In this document: piece after piece, positions 16,379 through 26,316 of the stretch
How the letters are laid out: each line of letters starts with the position of its first letter
Numbering within the stretch: the stretch's first letter is position 1
Assembly (NCBI GenBank): GCA_964585545.1
Contig: CAZPDT010000006.1
Span: forward strand, 1-64,000
Source of the DNA: Brumimicrobium sp964585545
GTDB taxonomy: Bacteria > Bacteroidota > Bacteroidia > Flavobacteriales_D > Crocinitomicaceae
Direction of reading: 5' to 3'
Length of the DNA stretch: 64,000 bases
The notes under the pieces: generated by a model
Told to the model about the DNA's origin: nothing
What the model saw: only the letters and a program-made list of their open reading frames with translations
Databases searched by the model: none
Position numbers and translations under genes: made by a program

Positions 16379-19300
16379 ATGAAACATTTATTTCTAATAT
16401 TTACTTTTCTTGTTTCTACAACATTTATTTTTGCATCATCTATTATAGGTGGAGAACTTACCTATGAAAAAGTTGGAAGTTCATCCTATCAAGTTCAATT
16501 AAAACTCTATCGTGACTGTACTTCTGGAAGTATTCCATTTGAGAACAATGTAACAATAAAAGTTCGTAAAGGTTTAGGTGTAATTACAGGACTTGATTTT
16601 AACATGCCTCGTACAAGCATTAATCAGACCCATGCAGCTATAGATTCATGTTCATTTAGTGTTTGCGTAGAGGAAGCAATCTATACAAAAATAATTTCCT
16701 TGCCCTCAGAAACACAAGGTTATCATATATTTTATGTTGCTTGTTGTAGAGATGCTGGCACAAACAATATCATCAATCCGTCTAATACTGGTGAAGTCTT
16801 CAATACTTTCATACCAAACACTGTCAATTACATCAATAACTCATCGCCCTCATGGAGTAATCCTCCAGAAGTTGTACTTTGCCAAAACGAAAATTTCTCT
16901 TTAAATCATTCAGCAATAGATAGTGATGGTGATTCACTTGTGTATTCTTTATATACTCCATACAGCGATACAATTCCTACTTTTAACAATTCTCTCCCTG
17001 CGCCAAACAATATTCAATTTTCAACAGTGACTTGGGGTACAGGTTTTTCTACGAACAATCCTTTAAACAATTCAGGAACGCTTCTCTCTATAGATCCAAA
17101 CACAGGTGTTTTATCTGGCATTGCCGAAAATGTGGGTCAGTTTGTAGTGGGGATAAAATGTGAAGAATTCCGTGGCGGCGTAAAGATTGGTGAAGTTTTA
17201 CGAGATTTTAACTATCAAGTTTTCGACTGCTCCTCCTCAAAAGAAGCAAAAATTGGTCCCCTCGACGGTTGCAATGGTAATGTTATAGATATGGTCAATG
17301 ACTCTCCTTCTGGTGCTTCAAATTTTCATTGGGATTTTGGAGATGGTAGTGCACCATCAACTGATTATGAGCCCACACACAGTTTCCCAGGAACAGGTAA
17401 CTTTACTGTTACTTTAATTTCACAATACGGGACACCATGTGCGGACACTGCAACTCAACTCGTAAAAATAGGTGTCGTTTTTGCCCAATTTTCCGCATCA
17501 ACAGATTCAATTTGTATAACAAACACCGTAAGTTTTACAGAAAATTCTCAAGCCTATGGAGATATGACTCTCGATACTTTATTGTGGAAATTTGGCGATG
17601 GTACGATCAGTACAGTTCCTAACCCTACCCATACATTTATTAATTCTGGGAATATGATTGTAAAACTAATTGCTGGAGCTGATTCAGGTTGTTTAGATTC
17701 TATCGTAAAACCCATTTATGTTCAAGGATTGCCCATAGCTGATACAGGTCCCGATACTTCTGCATGTTTTGGAAACCCAAGTGTTCCATTAAATGGATCA
17801 GTTACAAACGCTGATGATGGAATATGGACTGGAAATGGAGGTGCCTTTAGTCCCAGCTCAAATTACCTCAACTCAACTTATGTCCCTTCTTCTTCTGAAA
17901 TTGCTTTAGGTTATACGCAAATTATTCTACATACAACTGGAAATGGCTTTTGTTCATCCAATAGCGACACTTTAAACATTACATTTATCGACCATCCGAT
18001 CATTGATGTTGGTCCTAACTTATCCGTCTGTGCTGACACCTCATTTATCCCCTTAAGTGCCACTACACAATTTACAAACGGTGTAGAATGGAATACAACA
18101 AATGGTTCGGGTTCATTCATCAATCCACAAGCTGCTAATACCATCTATATCCCAAGTCCAATTGATTTTTCTATGGATTCTATTCAGTTTATCGCAGAAA
18201 CAATAAATAATGGTGGCTGTACCGAAAGTGCTGATACCTTATGGATAAAATTCACGGCTTTTCCATCAATCAACTATATTTATTCTGATACTATTTGTGA
18301 AAACGAAGTCCTTCATCTCAATGCTTATGCTGTGACTAATGTAACAGGAACCTGGTCAACTGGTGGAGATGGTACGTTTAACACACCTTTAAACCACATC
18401 ACTGACTACTTCCATGGTCCAACAGATTTATCCTCTCAACAGGTTGAAATCTATTTCGAAACAACCAATAATGGAATATGCCCTATTCAGTATGACACCC
18501 TGAATATTGTGATTGTTCCCAACCCTATAGTTGATTTCTCTTACAGCCAAGAATGTAAGGGAACTTCAACGGTATTTACAAGTAATATTACTTCCGCAGT
18601 TCCTACATCAACTTATTCATGGCAAGAAAATTCTTATATATTCTCTACCCATAAAGACACCAGTTATGTGCTTTTTTACGATACAGCTACGGTTACATTT
18701 ATAGCTTCTACTCCGCAAGGATGTGCTGACACCATCACAAAAACAATTATACCTTATGTTTCTCCTGTAGCACATTTTAATGTAGTGAATCCATGTTCTA
18801 ATAGCAATACAGAATTTATCGACTCTAGTTATATTGATGGGGGAACCATTACTGGCTGGGAGTGGAATTTCGATGATGGTTCTACCAGTACACTTCAAAA
18901 CCCCGATCATGTATACAGTAGTGGTGGAAATTATAATGTGCAATTAATTGTAACGTCTCCTGACAACTGTATTGATACACTCATAAAACCTGTTGTTATT
19001 TCTACAGGACCCACAGCCGAATTCTCTACATCTCCTTCTGCAGCGAATGTCGGAGATGCTATTACGTTTACAGATGAATCTGCTGGCGGAGCTACAATCG
19101 ACTACTGGGAGTGGGATTTTGATGATGGAGACTTTGCTTATAATCAAAACACCTACCACAGTTATAATAACGGTGGAAAATACTATGTCTCTCTTTTTGT
19201 TCAAGATATAAATGATTGTGTAGATTCTGTAAATCATACTATTGTTATTCGAGTTGAGCCTTCTGTTCCAAGCGCTTTCTCTCCTAATGGTGATGGCAAT

Positions 19301-19528
19301 AATGATTATTTAAAAGTTTATGGAGGCCCATACAAAACTCTTGATTTTAGAGTGTACAATAATTGGGGAGAAGAAATTTTCCAGATGAAAGACAATGCTT
19401 CAAATGGATGGGACGGTACTTATAAAGGAAATGTGCAGCCTGTTGGTGTGTATGTTTGGACATTAAAGGCAACAACAAATAGTGGCGTAGAATATGAAAC
19501 GTCGGGAGATGTCTCGCTAATTAGATAA
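16379..19528 (+). CDS. PKD-domain surface protein with T9SS type B sorting domain
   Basis: The 1049-residue protein has a signal peptide (MKHLFLIFTFLVSTTFIFAS) and an N-terminal domain starting GGELTYEKVGSSSYQVQLKL and YRDCTSG, an opening shared by many gliding-associated adhesins. PKD domains follow near residues 313-365 (FHWDFGDGSAPS), 403-450 (LLWKFGDGTIS), 820-870 (WEWNFDDGSTS) and 908-955 (WEWDFDDGDF). From about 961 to the end is the CHU_C domain (SAFSPNGDGNNDYLKVYGG, VYNNWGEEIFQMK, GWDGTYKG, VGVYVWTL). The type IX system should export it, and PorP/SprF, encoded 2 bases downstream, is the usual partner for type B substrates. Binding target is unknown. It has no perfect internal repeats, unlike the adhesin at the window start. 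Confidence 0.93.
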   Translation: MKHLFLIFTFLVSTTFIFASSIIGGELTYEKVGSSSYQVQLKLYRDCTSGSIPFENNVTIKVRKGLGVITGLDFNMPRTSINQTHAAIDSCSFSVCVEEAIYTKIISLPSETQGYHIFYVACCRDAGTNNIINPSNTGEVFNTFIPNTVNYINNSSPSWSNPPEVVLCQNENFSLNHSAIDSDGDSLVYSLYTPYSDTIPTFNNSLPAPNNIQFSTVTWGTGFSTNNPLNNSGTLLSIDPNTGVLSGIAENVGQFVVGIKCEEFRGGVKIGEVLRDFNYQVFDCSSSKEAKIGPLDGCNGNVIDMVNDSPSGASNFHWDFGDGSAPSTDYEPTHSFPGTGNFTVTLISQYGTPCADTATQLVKIGVVFAQFSASTDSICITNTVSFTENSQAYGDMTLDTLLWKFGDGTISTVPNPTHTFINSGNMIVKLIAGADSGCLDSIVKPIYVQGLPIADTGPDTSACFGNPSVPLNGSVTNADDGIWTGNGGAFSPSSNYLNSTYVPSSSEIALGYTQIILHTTGNGFCSSNSDTLNITFIDHPIIDVGPNLSVCADTSFIPLSATTQFTNGVEWNTTNGSGSFINPQAANTIYIPSPIDFSMDSIQFIAETINNGGCTESADTLWIKFTAFPSINYIYSDTICENEVLHLNAYAVTNVTGTWSTGGDGTFNTPLNHITDYFHGPTDLSSQQVEIYFETTNNGICPIQYDTLNIVIVPNPIVDFSYSQECKGTSTVFTSNITSAVPTSTYSWQENSYIFSTHKDTSYVLFYDTATVTFIASTPQGCADTITKTIIPYVSPVAHFNVVNPCSNSNTEFIDSSYIDGGTITGWEWNFDDGSTSTLQNPDHVYSSGGNYNVQLIVTSPDNCIDTLIKPVVISTGPTAEFSTSPSAANVGDAITFTDESAGGATIDYWEWDFDDGDFAYNQNTYHSYNNGGKYYVSLFVQDINDCVDSVNHTIVIRVEPSVPSAFSPNGDGNNDYLKVYGGPYKTLDFRVYNNWGEEIFQMKDNASNGWDGTYKGNVQPVGVYVWTLKATTNSGVEYETSGDVSLIR

Positions 19529-19530
19529 GA

Positions 19531-20580
19531 ATGAAATTTTTAAACCAAAGTAAAAAAATAGGGTTGTTTTGTATTGGATTGTTCCTTACACAAGGTGTAC
19601 TGGGTCAAGATTTTCATTTCTCACAATACGATGCTGCTGCTCTGAACACGAATCCAGCGTTAACAGGTATGTTTGGAGGAAAACATCGATTTCATGTCCA
19701 TTACAGAACGCAGTGGGCTGCCGTAATTTCTCGACCATTTGTTACTGGACAATTGTCGTGGGACATGCGAATAGACAACCGATGGTCCGTCGGAGTACAA
19801 GCTATTAATTACAATGCTGGCAATGGCACCTTCAACACCTTCCAATTGTTGCCTTCTGTATCCTACAGTTTACCATTATCTGCCAATAAATTCCACAGAA
19901 TCACCTTTGGTCTTTCCGCTGGTTTTTTCAATAAATCAATCAATATGAACTCACTTACTTGGGGGGCTCAATTTGAGCCGGGACTGGAAGGAGGAAGTTT
20001 TAATAAAAACACTGACCCAGGAGAACAGCTTTCTAGAAAAAATGTGTTTCTACCTGATTTTAATGCTGGAGCACTCTATTTCTTTGCAGATCCTAATGCT
20101 AAAGTGAATCCTTTTTTAGGTTTTAGTGCGTTCCATTTGAGTCAGCCGAATGAATCCTTTTTAGGAAACAACAGTAAACTACCTATACGCTTTTTGGTTC
20201 ATGGAGGCGTAAAAATAGGCATCAACGACCATTTGTCTATTTTACCGAAAGTTTATTATCAATTTCAAAATAAAGCACAAGAGTTGACGCTTTCAGCAGC
20301 TGTCCAGTATTACATTGAAAAACACAATCTATTTTTAATCGCAGGAGCAACGTATAGAAATTCAGATGCTGCAATTATTGAAATAGGTGGAAGATGGAAA
20401 GCTTGGGAAGCACGTTTTTCATACGACATAAATTTCTCATCCTTAAAAGGGGTTTCAAAAGGGAGAGGTGCCACAGAAATAAGCCTGACTTATATTTTGT
20501 CGAACAACAAAGTAAAAAACAGAACAAAAGAAAAGCAAAAATCTAAAAATAAAATGGTTCCATTATGTCCAAGATTTTGA
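19531..20580 (+). CDS. PorP/SprF family type IX secretion outer-membrane protein
   Basis: This 349-residue beta-barrel protein begins with a signal peptide ending near GVLGQ and then the family signature DFHFSQYDAAALNTNPALTG, followed by the RFHVHYRTQWAAV and ISRPFVTGQLSWD strands. PorP/SprF proteins sit in the outer membrane and are needed for export or anchoring of CHU_C-type T9SS cargo; they are typically paired with the cargo gene, as here. The gene starts 2 bases after the adhesin stop, and its last 16 bases overlap the next gene. The C-terminal tail rich in Lys (residues about 328-345) lies past the last strand. Confidence 0.93.
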   Translation: MKFLNQSKKIGLFCIGLFLTQGVLGQDFHFSQYDAAALNTNPALTGMFGGKHRFHVHYRTQWAAVISRPFVTGQLSWDMRIDNRWSVGVQAINYNAGNGTFNTFQLLPSVSYSLPLSANKFHRITFGLSAGFFNKSINMNSLTWGAQFEPGLEGGSFNKNTDPGEQLSRKNVFLPDFNAGALYFFADPNAKVNPFLGFSAFHLSQPNESFLGNNSKLPIRFLVHGGVKIGINDHLSILPKVYYQFQNKAQELTLSAAVQYYIEKHNLFLIAGATYRNSDAAIIEIGGRWKAWEARFSYDINFSSLKGVSKGRGATEISLTYILSNNKVKNRTKEKQKSKNKMVPLCPRF

Positions 20581-22670
20581 CCAAGTTAAATACCGTCCTA
20601 TTTGCCGTCATTATCTCAATTGGATTTGGATATGGGCAATCTGATACAGAATTCATTCATTCTGGCGACGTCGCCATGAAAAAAGGAAGATATACAGAAG
20701 CGGTATATTACTATCTTCAAGTATATGATGAAGCTTCTGAGATGGGAGCACAAACTCAAAATGGAATGGATGAGGCTGTCTATTATCCTTACAGTTTAAA
20801 TTATACCAAAGCCTCTTATTCTGACAAGAAAAGCAGTCAAAAACAAAAAAGTAAAAAGTCTATAGGCAATGATCAAGTCATCATTATTCACAAATTAGCA
20901 AAGGCCTACCGTTTAGCAAAAGACTATACAAATACTGAAAAATGGTATGCCAAAGCAGTAAATCACCCCAACGGAAAATACCCTAATACTGCTTATTATT
21001 ATGGATGTGCGCTTATCAATAATGGAAAATATAAAGAAGCAAAAGCTGTACTTGAAGAATTGGTTGAACAAAGAAACAGCAAAGAAGACCCTATTTCTAA
21101 GTTGGCAGTCAAGAAAATAAAAGACTGTGATTATGGACTTCGGGAAGGGCTTCAACAAATGACGCCCAACATCCGACTTTTAGAAAACGATATCAATACA
21201 GGTACTGCTTCCTTCGGAATGATGTACTATTCCGAAGGATTGATATTCGCTTCTTCGAAAGAAATACATCCATACAACAGTGATATTTATCTCATCAAAG
21301 TTGACGAAAATGGCGATCTATCAGCCCCAAAACGTTTCGAGGGTGAAGCCAACTCTACCGAAGTGGAAGGGGCTGCTGTAATCACCGAAGATGGTGAAAA
21401 GATGTTCTTTACGCGGGTTGATCGGTCAAATCCTGACAATATCAGTATCTATCTGTTGAGAAAATTTAACGGTGATTGGCTAAAACCATTTAAGTTAGGG
21501 AAGAATGTCAACTTAGATGGGTATAAATCCATGATGCCTTGTTTAGGTGGAGATGGGAAAACTATATACTTTGCTTCGAATCGACCTGGGGGATATGGGG
21601 GAATGGATATTTGGAAAACAAAAATCAATGATATGGGTCATGCAACAGAGCCTGTAAACCTCGGTAAAAACATCAATACAAGAGAGGACGAAATAACACC
21701 TTTCTATCATTCTGGATCTAAAACTTTATATTTTTCAACCAATGGCCGTATTGGGTTCGGTGGATTTGATGTTTATAAATCTACATTTAATATTCTTACA
21801 GATACATGGAACACTTCCGATAATTTAGGCCCATCCGTTAACTCTTCTATGGATGATACTTATTTTATCTGGGGAGAAGACATGAAAGACGGTTATTTAA
21901 CTTCAGATAGAGAGGAGTGCATTTCCTGTGACTCATCACAAATCATCAATATTCACTGTAATAAGATATATAAAGTAAACAACCCTGAATTTAAAATAAA
22001 AATTGAAGGATATGTTTATGATAGAGCAACCAATTTACCCATTCCAAATTCGACAGTAATGTTTAAAGACATTAGAGGAGAGTTGGAAAATGTAACCATA
22101 ACGACCAATGATAATGGGTATTATGAGGCTAATTTATTAGAAAACAATGAATACTTCATAAAATCAATAAAAGATGGATACTTCGCAGACGCAATGGTTA
22201 AAAGTACGATGGGAATGGTGCGACCAAGGTCACTACTTTCCAATTTTTATCTTGAGGAGATACCTACGAGCGAAATTGAAATTGAAGGAATCGAATATGA
22301 TTTTGATTCAGATAAGTTAAGAAACAGTTCTAAAAAAATATTGAATGAGCTCGTTCAACTTCTCAAATTAAATAGTAGCTTAACCGTTGAAATTCGGTCA
22401 CACACAGATTCTAGAGGAGATCCCTCCTATAATATAGACTTGTCTCAACGGCGTGCACAAAGTGTGGTGAATTATCTTGTTGAACGGGGCATTGATAGGA
22501 AACGTTTGACGGCAAAAGGAATGGGATCAACACAGCCTGCAATAACTATGATTAATGGAATAAATGTAACTCTTAATGACGAATTCATCAGCTCAATAAA
22601 AAATAAACAAACCAAAGAAAAATACTACCAAATGAACAGAAGAACAGCATTTAAAGTCGTTAATCATTAA
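20565..22670 (+). CDS. OmpA family protein with TPR-like, PD40 and carboxypeptidase-regulatory domains
   Basis: The 701-residue product has a signal peptide (to about GFGYGQS), a TPR-like region at about 30-200 (GDVAMKKGRYTEAVYYYLQV), PD40 beta-propeller repeats at about 215-440 (GKTIYFASNRPGGYGGMDIW, SKTLYFSTNGRIGFGGFDVY), a carboxypeptidase-regulatory-like domain at about 480-560 (EGYVYDRATNLPIPNSTVMF) and a C-terminal OmpA peptidoglycan-binding domain from about 568 (VEIRSHTDSRGDPSYNIDLS, QRRAQSVVNYL). The layout resembles PorE-like proteins that tie T9SS or gliding parts to peptidoglycan; an exact role is inferred. The start overlaps the PorP/SprF stop by 16 bases, so translation is probably coupled. 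Confidence 0.92.
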   Translation: MSKILTKLNTVLFAVIISIGFGYGQSDTEFIHSGDVAMKKGRYTEAVYYYLQVYDEASEMGAQTQNGMDEAVYYPYSLNYTKASYSDKKSSQKQKSKKSIGNDQVIIIHKLAKAYRLAKDYTNTEKWYAKAVNHPNGKYPNTAYYYGCALINNGKYKEAKAVLEELVEQRNSKEDPISKLAVKKIKDCDYGLREGLQQMTPNIRLLENDINTGTASFGMMYYSEGLIFASSKEIHPYNSDIYLIKVDENGDLSAPKRFEGEANSTEVEGAAVITEDGEKMFFTRVDRSNPDNISIYLLRKFNGDWLKPFKLGKNVNLDGYKSMMPCLGGDGKTIYFASNRPGGYGGMDIWKTKINDMGHATEPVNLGKNINTREDEITPFYHSGSKTLYFSTNGRIGFGGFDVYKSTFNILTDTWNTSDNLGPSVNSSMDDTYFIWGEDMKDGYLTSDREECISCDSSQIINIHCNKIYKVNNPEFKIKIEGYVYDRATNLPIPNSTVMFKDIRGELENVTITTNDNGYYEANLLENNEYFIKSIKDGYFADAMVKSTMGMVRPRSLLSNFYLEEIPTSEIEIEGIEYDFDSDKLRNSSKKILNELVQLLKLNSSLTVEIRSHTDSRGDPSYNIDLSQRRAQSVVNYLVERGIDRKRLTAKGMGSTQPAITMINGINVTLNDEFISSIKNKQTKEKYYQMNRRTAFKVVNH

Positions 22671-22767
22671 AAAATAGCATTTGAAGAAGCACCTTTGGTT
22701 TTTATTTTTATCTTAGAGCTTTTATTCTAAATAAAATATCATTAATTAATAACCTAAAAACAGAAAA

Positions 22768-23196
22768 ATGACAGAAGAAGAAAACAAAGTAGCTCCTGAG
22801 GCACCAGCAGAGACAAGCGTAGGCTCGGGAGAAGAACTAGAAACAACAACTGGATTAATTGCTTATCTTACCCTAATTGGTTTTGTTATAGCACTTGTGT
22901 TGAATAATGAGAAGAAAGGGGAAACAAGAGCCTTCGGTGCATTTCATTTGCGTCAATCTTTAGGACTTATGTTGACAGGGATTGTAGTTATGATTGCGCT
23001 GATGATTCTTTCAAGTATATTGTTGGTGATTTCTTACAAGATGTTAGTCATAATGTCTATAATCTGGCCGATTTTTTACCTTGGATTACTCGCATTGGTT
23101 GTAATAGGCATAATCAATGCTGCAAATGGACAGAAAAAAGAGCTTCCTGTAATAGGTGCTTTTATCAGTAAAACATTTAAGAAAGCTTTCGACTAG
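22768..23196 (+). CDS. Small DUF4870/Tic20-like membrane protein
   Basis: The 142-residue protein has an acidic N-terminal tail of about 30 residues, then a helix near residues 30-45 (TTGLIAYLTLIGFVIALVLN), the conserved FGAFHLRQSLGLML segment, two long hydrophobic helices and a short C-terminal amphipathic part. The F-H-x-R-Q motif and the spacing fit the DUF4870/Tic20-like family of inner-membrane proteins, whose function is unknown. It stands alone after the adhesin locus, 97 bases after the OmpA gene, and a terminator at 23396-23425 lies downstream. Confidence 0.75.
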   Translation: MTEEENKVAPEAPAETSVGSGEELETTTGLIAYLTLIGFVIALVLNNEKKGETRAFGAFHLRQSLGLMLTGIVVMIALMILSSILLVISYKMLVIMSIIWPIFYLGLLALVVIGIINAANGQKKELPVIGAFISKTFKKAFD

Positions 23197-23395
23197 ATTT
23201 CATAAAAAAGATATTGATGGTTTGGTTGGCAACACATCCATATCAATCCCTAACTCTATAGTTGATTCTTTTGAACGGGTTCACTCTCTCGTCTTCAGTT
23301 GATAATGAGGCGCTTTCAAAGATAGACAGGTGAGCTACTTCGAAATTAGAATCATTTGAACAGTTTGGGTTAAGAACTTTAAAAAATGAATGTAG

Positions 23396-23425
23396 AACCA
23401 CTTCAACTTTGAAGTGGTTTTTTTT
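23396..23425 (+). terminator. Rho-independent terminator upstream of hisS
   Basis: AACCACTTCA pairs perfectly with TGAAGTGGTT across a four-base loop (ACTT), followed by six T. It should stop transcripts from the small membrane protein gene. The 200 bases between that gene and the stem hold nothing else I recognise. Confidence 0.85.
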
Positions 23426-23426
23426 A

Positions 23427-23434
23427 TACTTTTG
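23427..23434 (+). promoter_or_regulatory. -7 box of the hisS-hutH promoter
   Basis: TACTTTTG matches TAnnTTTG and lies 15 bases before the hisS ATG, immediately after the terminator. A TTG at 23409-23411 is 15 bases upstream, shorter than the usual spacing, and is part of the terminator stem. Confidence 0.45.
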
Positions 23435-23449
23435 CATAAAAGTTCAATA

Positions 23450-24823
23450 ATGGCGCAAAAACCGAGTATTCCAAAAGGAACCCGTGATTTCCTTCCATTT
23501 CAAGTAAATCGAAGGAATTATATTTACGATTGTATACGCAGCGTATTCAAAAAATATGGATTTGCTCCTATTGAAACACCTTCATTTGAATTGTCTTCTA
23601 CTTTAATGGGGAAGTATGGAGAAGAAGGAGACCGTTTAATTTTTAGAATTCTTAATTCTGGAGATAAAGTTAAAAAAGCAGATACCAAAGCACTACAAGA
23701 AGGGAATCTTCCAAAGTTTGCTAATTCCCTATCAAAAAAGGCTTTGCGGTACGACCTTACTGTTCCCTTTGCGAGGTTTGTTGTTCAGCACCAAAATGAG
23801 CTCACATTTCCATTTAAACGGTATCAGATTCAACCTGTTTGGAGAGCAGATCGTCCGCAGAAAGGAAGGTATCAAGAATTTTATCAATGTGATGCAGACG
23901 TGGTTGGAAGTGACTCTTTATTACTGGAAGTCGATTACATTCAAATTATTGATGAAGTTTTCTCCGCCTTGCTCCTCCCCGATTTCACTATCCATGTCAA
24001 TAACCGAAAAATTCTTACAGGAATTGCTGAAACAATTGGTGAAAAGGATAAAATTATTGACATCACAGTAGCAATTGATAAATTAGATAAAATCGGTGAA
24101 GAGGGAGTAATAAAAGAACTCCAAGAAAAAGGAATCCGGGAAAATGCGATTTCAAAAATTCGCCCTCTTTTTAGTTTGAAAGGGGATACCAAAAAACTCC
24201 TCAAGTTTATGCGTGACTTCCTCTCTGATAATGAAATTGGGACGAAGGGAATCAATGAATTGGTGTATGTGTTTCAGAAGACCAAATTACTGGGGCTAAA
24301 AAATGCAAAGCTAGAATTTGATGTAACTTTAGCTAGAGGTTTAAACTACTATACTGGAGCCATCTTTGAAGTTAAAGCGAATGGCATAAAAATGGGGTCT
24401 ATTTGTGGCGGTGGTCGCTATGATGATTTAACTGGACTTTTTGGATTAAAAGGGTTATCTGGTATAGGCATTTCTTTTGGAGCGGATCGAATTTACGACA
24501 TCTTATCGGAGTTGGATTTGTTCCCCACAGACATCAATCAAACAACCACATTCTTATTCATCAATTTTGGGGAACAGGAAGCCGAATTTGCTATGCCCCT
24601 GCTTCAAAAATTAAGAGAGCACCAAATTGCAGCTGAACTTTATCCTGATGCTTCTAAATTAAAAAAGCAATTCAAGTATGCAGATGATAAAAATGTAAAA
24701 TATGCAGTTATTATTGGAGAACAGGAGCTTAACAATAAACAAGTTACAGTAAAAAACATGAAGTCAGGCGTTCAAGAAACACTTTCTGTTTCAGATTTTA
24801 TCAAAAAACATTGTTCCAAATGA
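23450..24823 (+). CDS. hisS: Histidine--tRNA ligase
   Basis: This class II synthetase charges tRNA-His. The 457 residues include motif 1 around PKGTRDFLPFQ and FKKYGFAPIETPSFELSSTL, motif 2 (QPVWRADRPQKGRYQEFYQC, DADVVG), the histidine-specific LARGLNYYTGAIFEV and motif 3 (GGGRYDDLTGLFG and GISFGADRIYDIL), followed by the anticodon-binding domain. The frame is open further upstream to a GTG at 23414, but that lies within the terminator, so I use the ATG at 23450 (MAQKPSIPKGTRD). The stop overlaps the hutH start as ATGA. Confidence 0.96.
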   Translation: MAQKPSIPKGTRDFLPFQVNRRNYIYDCIRSVFKKYGFAPIETPSFELSSTLMGKYGEEGDRLIFRILNSGDKVKKADTKALQEGNLPKFANSLSKKALRYDLTVPFARFVVQHQNELTFPFKRYQIQPVWRADRPQKGRYQEFYQCDADVVGSDSLLLEVDYIQIIDEVFSALLLPDFTIHVNNRKILTGIAETIGEKDKIIDITVAIDKLDKIGEEGVIKELQEKGIRENAISKIRPLFSLKGDTKKLLKFMRDFLSDNEIGTKGINELVYVFQKTKLLGLKNAKLEFDVTLARGLNYYTGAIFEVKANGIKMGSICGGGRYDDLTGLFGLKGLSGIGISFGADRIYDILSELDLFPTDINQTTTFLFINFGEQEAEFAMPLLQKLREHQIAAELYPDASKLKKQFKYADDKNVKYAVIIGEQELNNKQVTVKNMKSGVQETLSVSDFIKKHCSK

Positions 24824-26316
24824 AAAAATTAATTCTTGATCATCAGCAATTTAAAGTAGATGAATTGTTCCAATTTATCCAATCAAAAGGTTCTGTAGAA
24901 TTGAGTGACAAAGCCCGTTCTTCTATTCAAAATTGTCGCAATTACTTAGATGATAAATTGACCCGGACAGAAGGCAATATCTATGGGATAAATACAGGCT
25001 TTGGGTCGCTTTATGATCGGTCTATATCCAAATCTGACTTGGTTCAACTCCAAGTAAATTTAGTGCGTTCACATGCTTGTGGAACTGGAGACGAAATAAA
25101 GTCAGTCATTGTGAAAACCATGTTACTGTTTAAAGCGATTGGATTGCATTATGGACATTCTGGAGTACAAATTGATACCGTAGAGCGCTTATTGTATTTT
25201 TACAATCACGATATTATTCCCATTGTATATGAACAGGGCAGTTTAGGCGCTTCTGGAGATTTAGCCCCACTTGCTCATATTGCCATGACAATAATTGGAG
25301 AAGGAGAAGTTTATTATAAAGGGAAAAAAACAGCGACAAAAGATGTTTTGTCGGAATTGAACCTTGCACCTATTCAGTTACAATCAAAAGAAGGCTTGGC
25401 ACTATTAAATGGAACACAATTCATGAGTGCTCATCTTGCCCATTGTGTATATGACGGAAAGAGAATAATTGAACAATCAAATCACAATTTGGCTTTATCT
25501 ATAGAAGCGTATGATGGACGGCTTGATCCTTTCACCTCATCAGTGAATAAAATCAGAAAACAAGAAGGACAAATCAAAGTAGCAAAGGAAATTAGACAAT
25601 TGTTAGATGGGAGTCAACTTATTCATCAAGAGAAGGTACATGTTCAAGACCCTTATAGTTTTCGATGTGCTCCTCAAGTCCATGGAGCAAGTTTAGACGC
25701 TTTAGAATACGCTGAAAACATAGTGACCCGTGAAATCAATGCCGTTACGGATAACCCTACAATTTTTCCTGAAGAAGATGCCATCGTTTCCGCAGGAAAT
25801 TTCCACGGTCAACCCCTTGCATTAGCATTGGATTATTTGGCCATTGCTTTAGCCGAAATTGGGAGTATTTCAGAACGCAGAACCTATAAATTGATGGGAG
25901 GAAAAAGAGATTTGCCCGCATTCTTAGTAGCCAATTTTGGCCTAAATAGCGGATTTATGATTGCACAATATACTGCTGCCTCCATCGTAAGCCAAAACAA
26001 ACAATTGTGTACACCTGCATCTGTTGATACGATTGATTCATCAAATGGGCAAGAGGATCATGTTAGCATGGGTGCAAACGCTGCCACAAAACTTGTAAAG
26101 GTAGTGAGCAATACGTGGCAAATATTGGGCATAGAGTTGATGTCTGCTGCTCAGGCTGTAGAATTTAGAGACCTTAACAAAACCAGTCCAATGCTAAAAC
26201 ATCTTCATCAAGAATACAGAAAAGTTATTCCTTTTATTGAAAATGATGAATTTATGTCCGATTACCTGCGAACAAGTAAAAGTTATATTCAAAAAATTAA
26301 TCACTCATTATTATAA
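24820..26316 (+). CDS. hutH: Histidine ammonia-lyase
   Basis: HutH deaminates histidine to urocanate. The 498 residues include the autocatalytic MIO tripeptide Ala144-Ser145-Gly146 in GSLGASGDLAPLAHIA, the substrate-side motifs YGINTGFGSLYDRSI and QVNLVRSHACGTGDE, and the SSNGQEDHVSMGANAATK segment. The ATG at 24820 overlaps the hisS stop by four bases; a TTG at 24811 would add three residues. No hutU, hutI or hutG lies nearby, so this is an isolated ammonia-lyase. Coupling to histidyl-tRNA synthetase puts a histidine-consuming enzyme under the same control as histidine charging. A related aromatic-amino-acid specificity cannot be excluded from sequence alone. Confidence 0.88.
   Translation: MKKLILDHQQFKVDELFQFIQSKGSVELSDKARSSIQNCRNYLDDKLTRTEGNIYGINTGFGSLYDRSISKSDLVQLQVNLVRSHACGTGDEIKSVIVKTMLLFKAIGLHYGHSGVQIDTVERLLYFYNHDIIPIVYEQGSLGASGDLAPLAHIAMTIIGEGEVYYKGKKTATKDVLSELNLAPIQLQSKEGLALLNGTQFMSAHLAHCVYDGKRIIEQSNHNLALSIEAYDGRLDPFTSSVNKIRKQEGQIKVAKEIRQLLDGSQLIHQEKVHVQDPYSFRCAPQVHGASLDALEYAENIVTREINAVTDNPTIFPEEDAIVSAGNFHGQPLALALDYLAIALAEIGSISERRTYKLMGGKRDLPAFLVANFGLNSGFMIAQYTAASIVSQNKQLCTPASVDTIDSSNGQEDHVSMGANAATKLVKVVSNTWQILGIELMSAAQAVEFRDLNKTSPMLKHLHQEYRKVIPFIENDEFMSDYLRTSKSYIQKINHSLL

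Noticed and set aside
24820..26316. HutH considered as part of an aryl-polyene or flexirubin pigment cluster
   Set aside because: Bacteroidota pigment clusters carry a related ammonia-lyase, but no ketosynthase, acyltransferase or dehydratase genes accompany this one.
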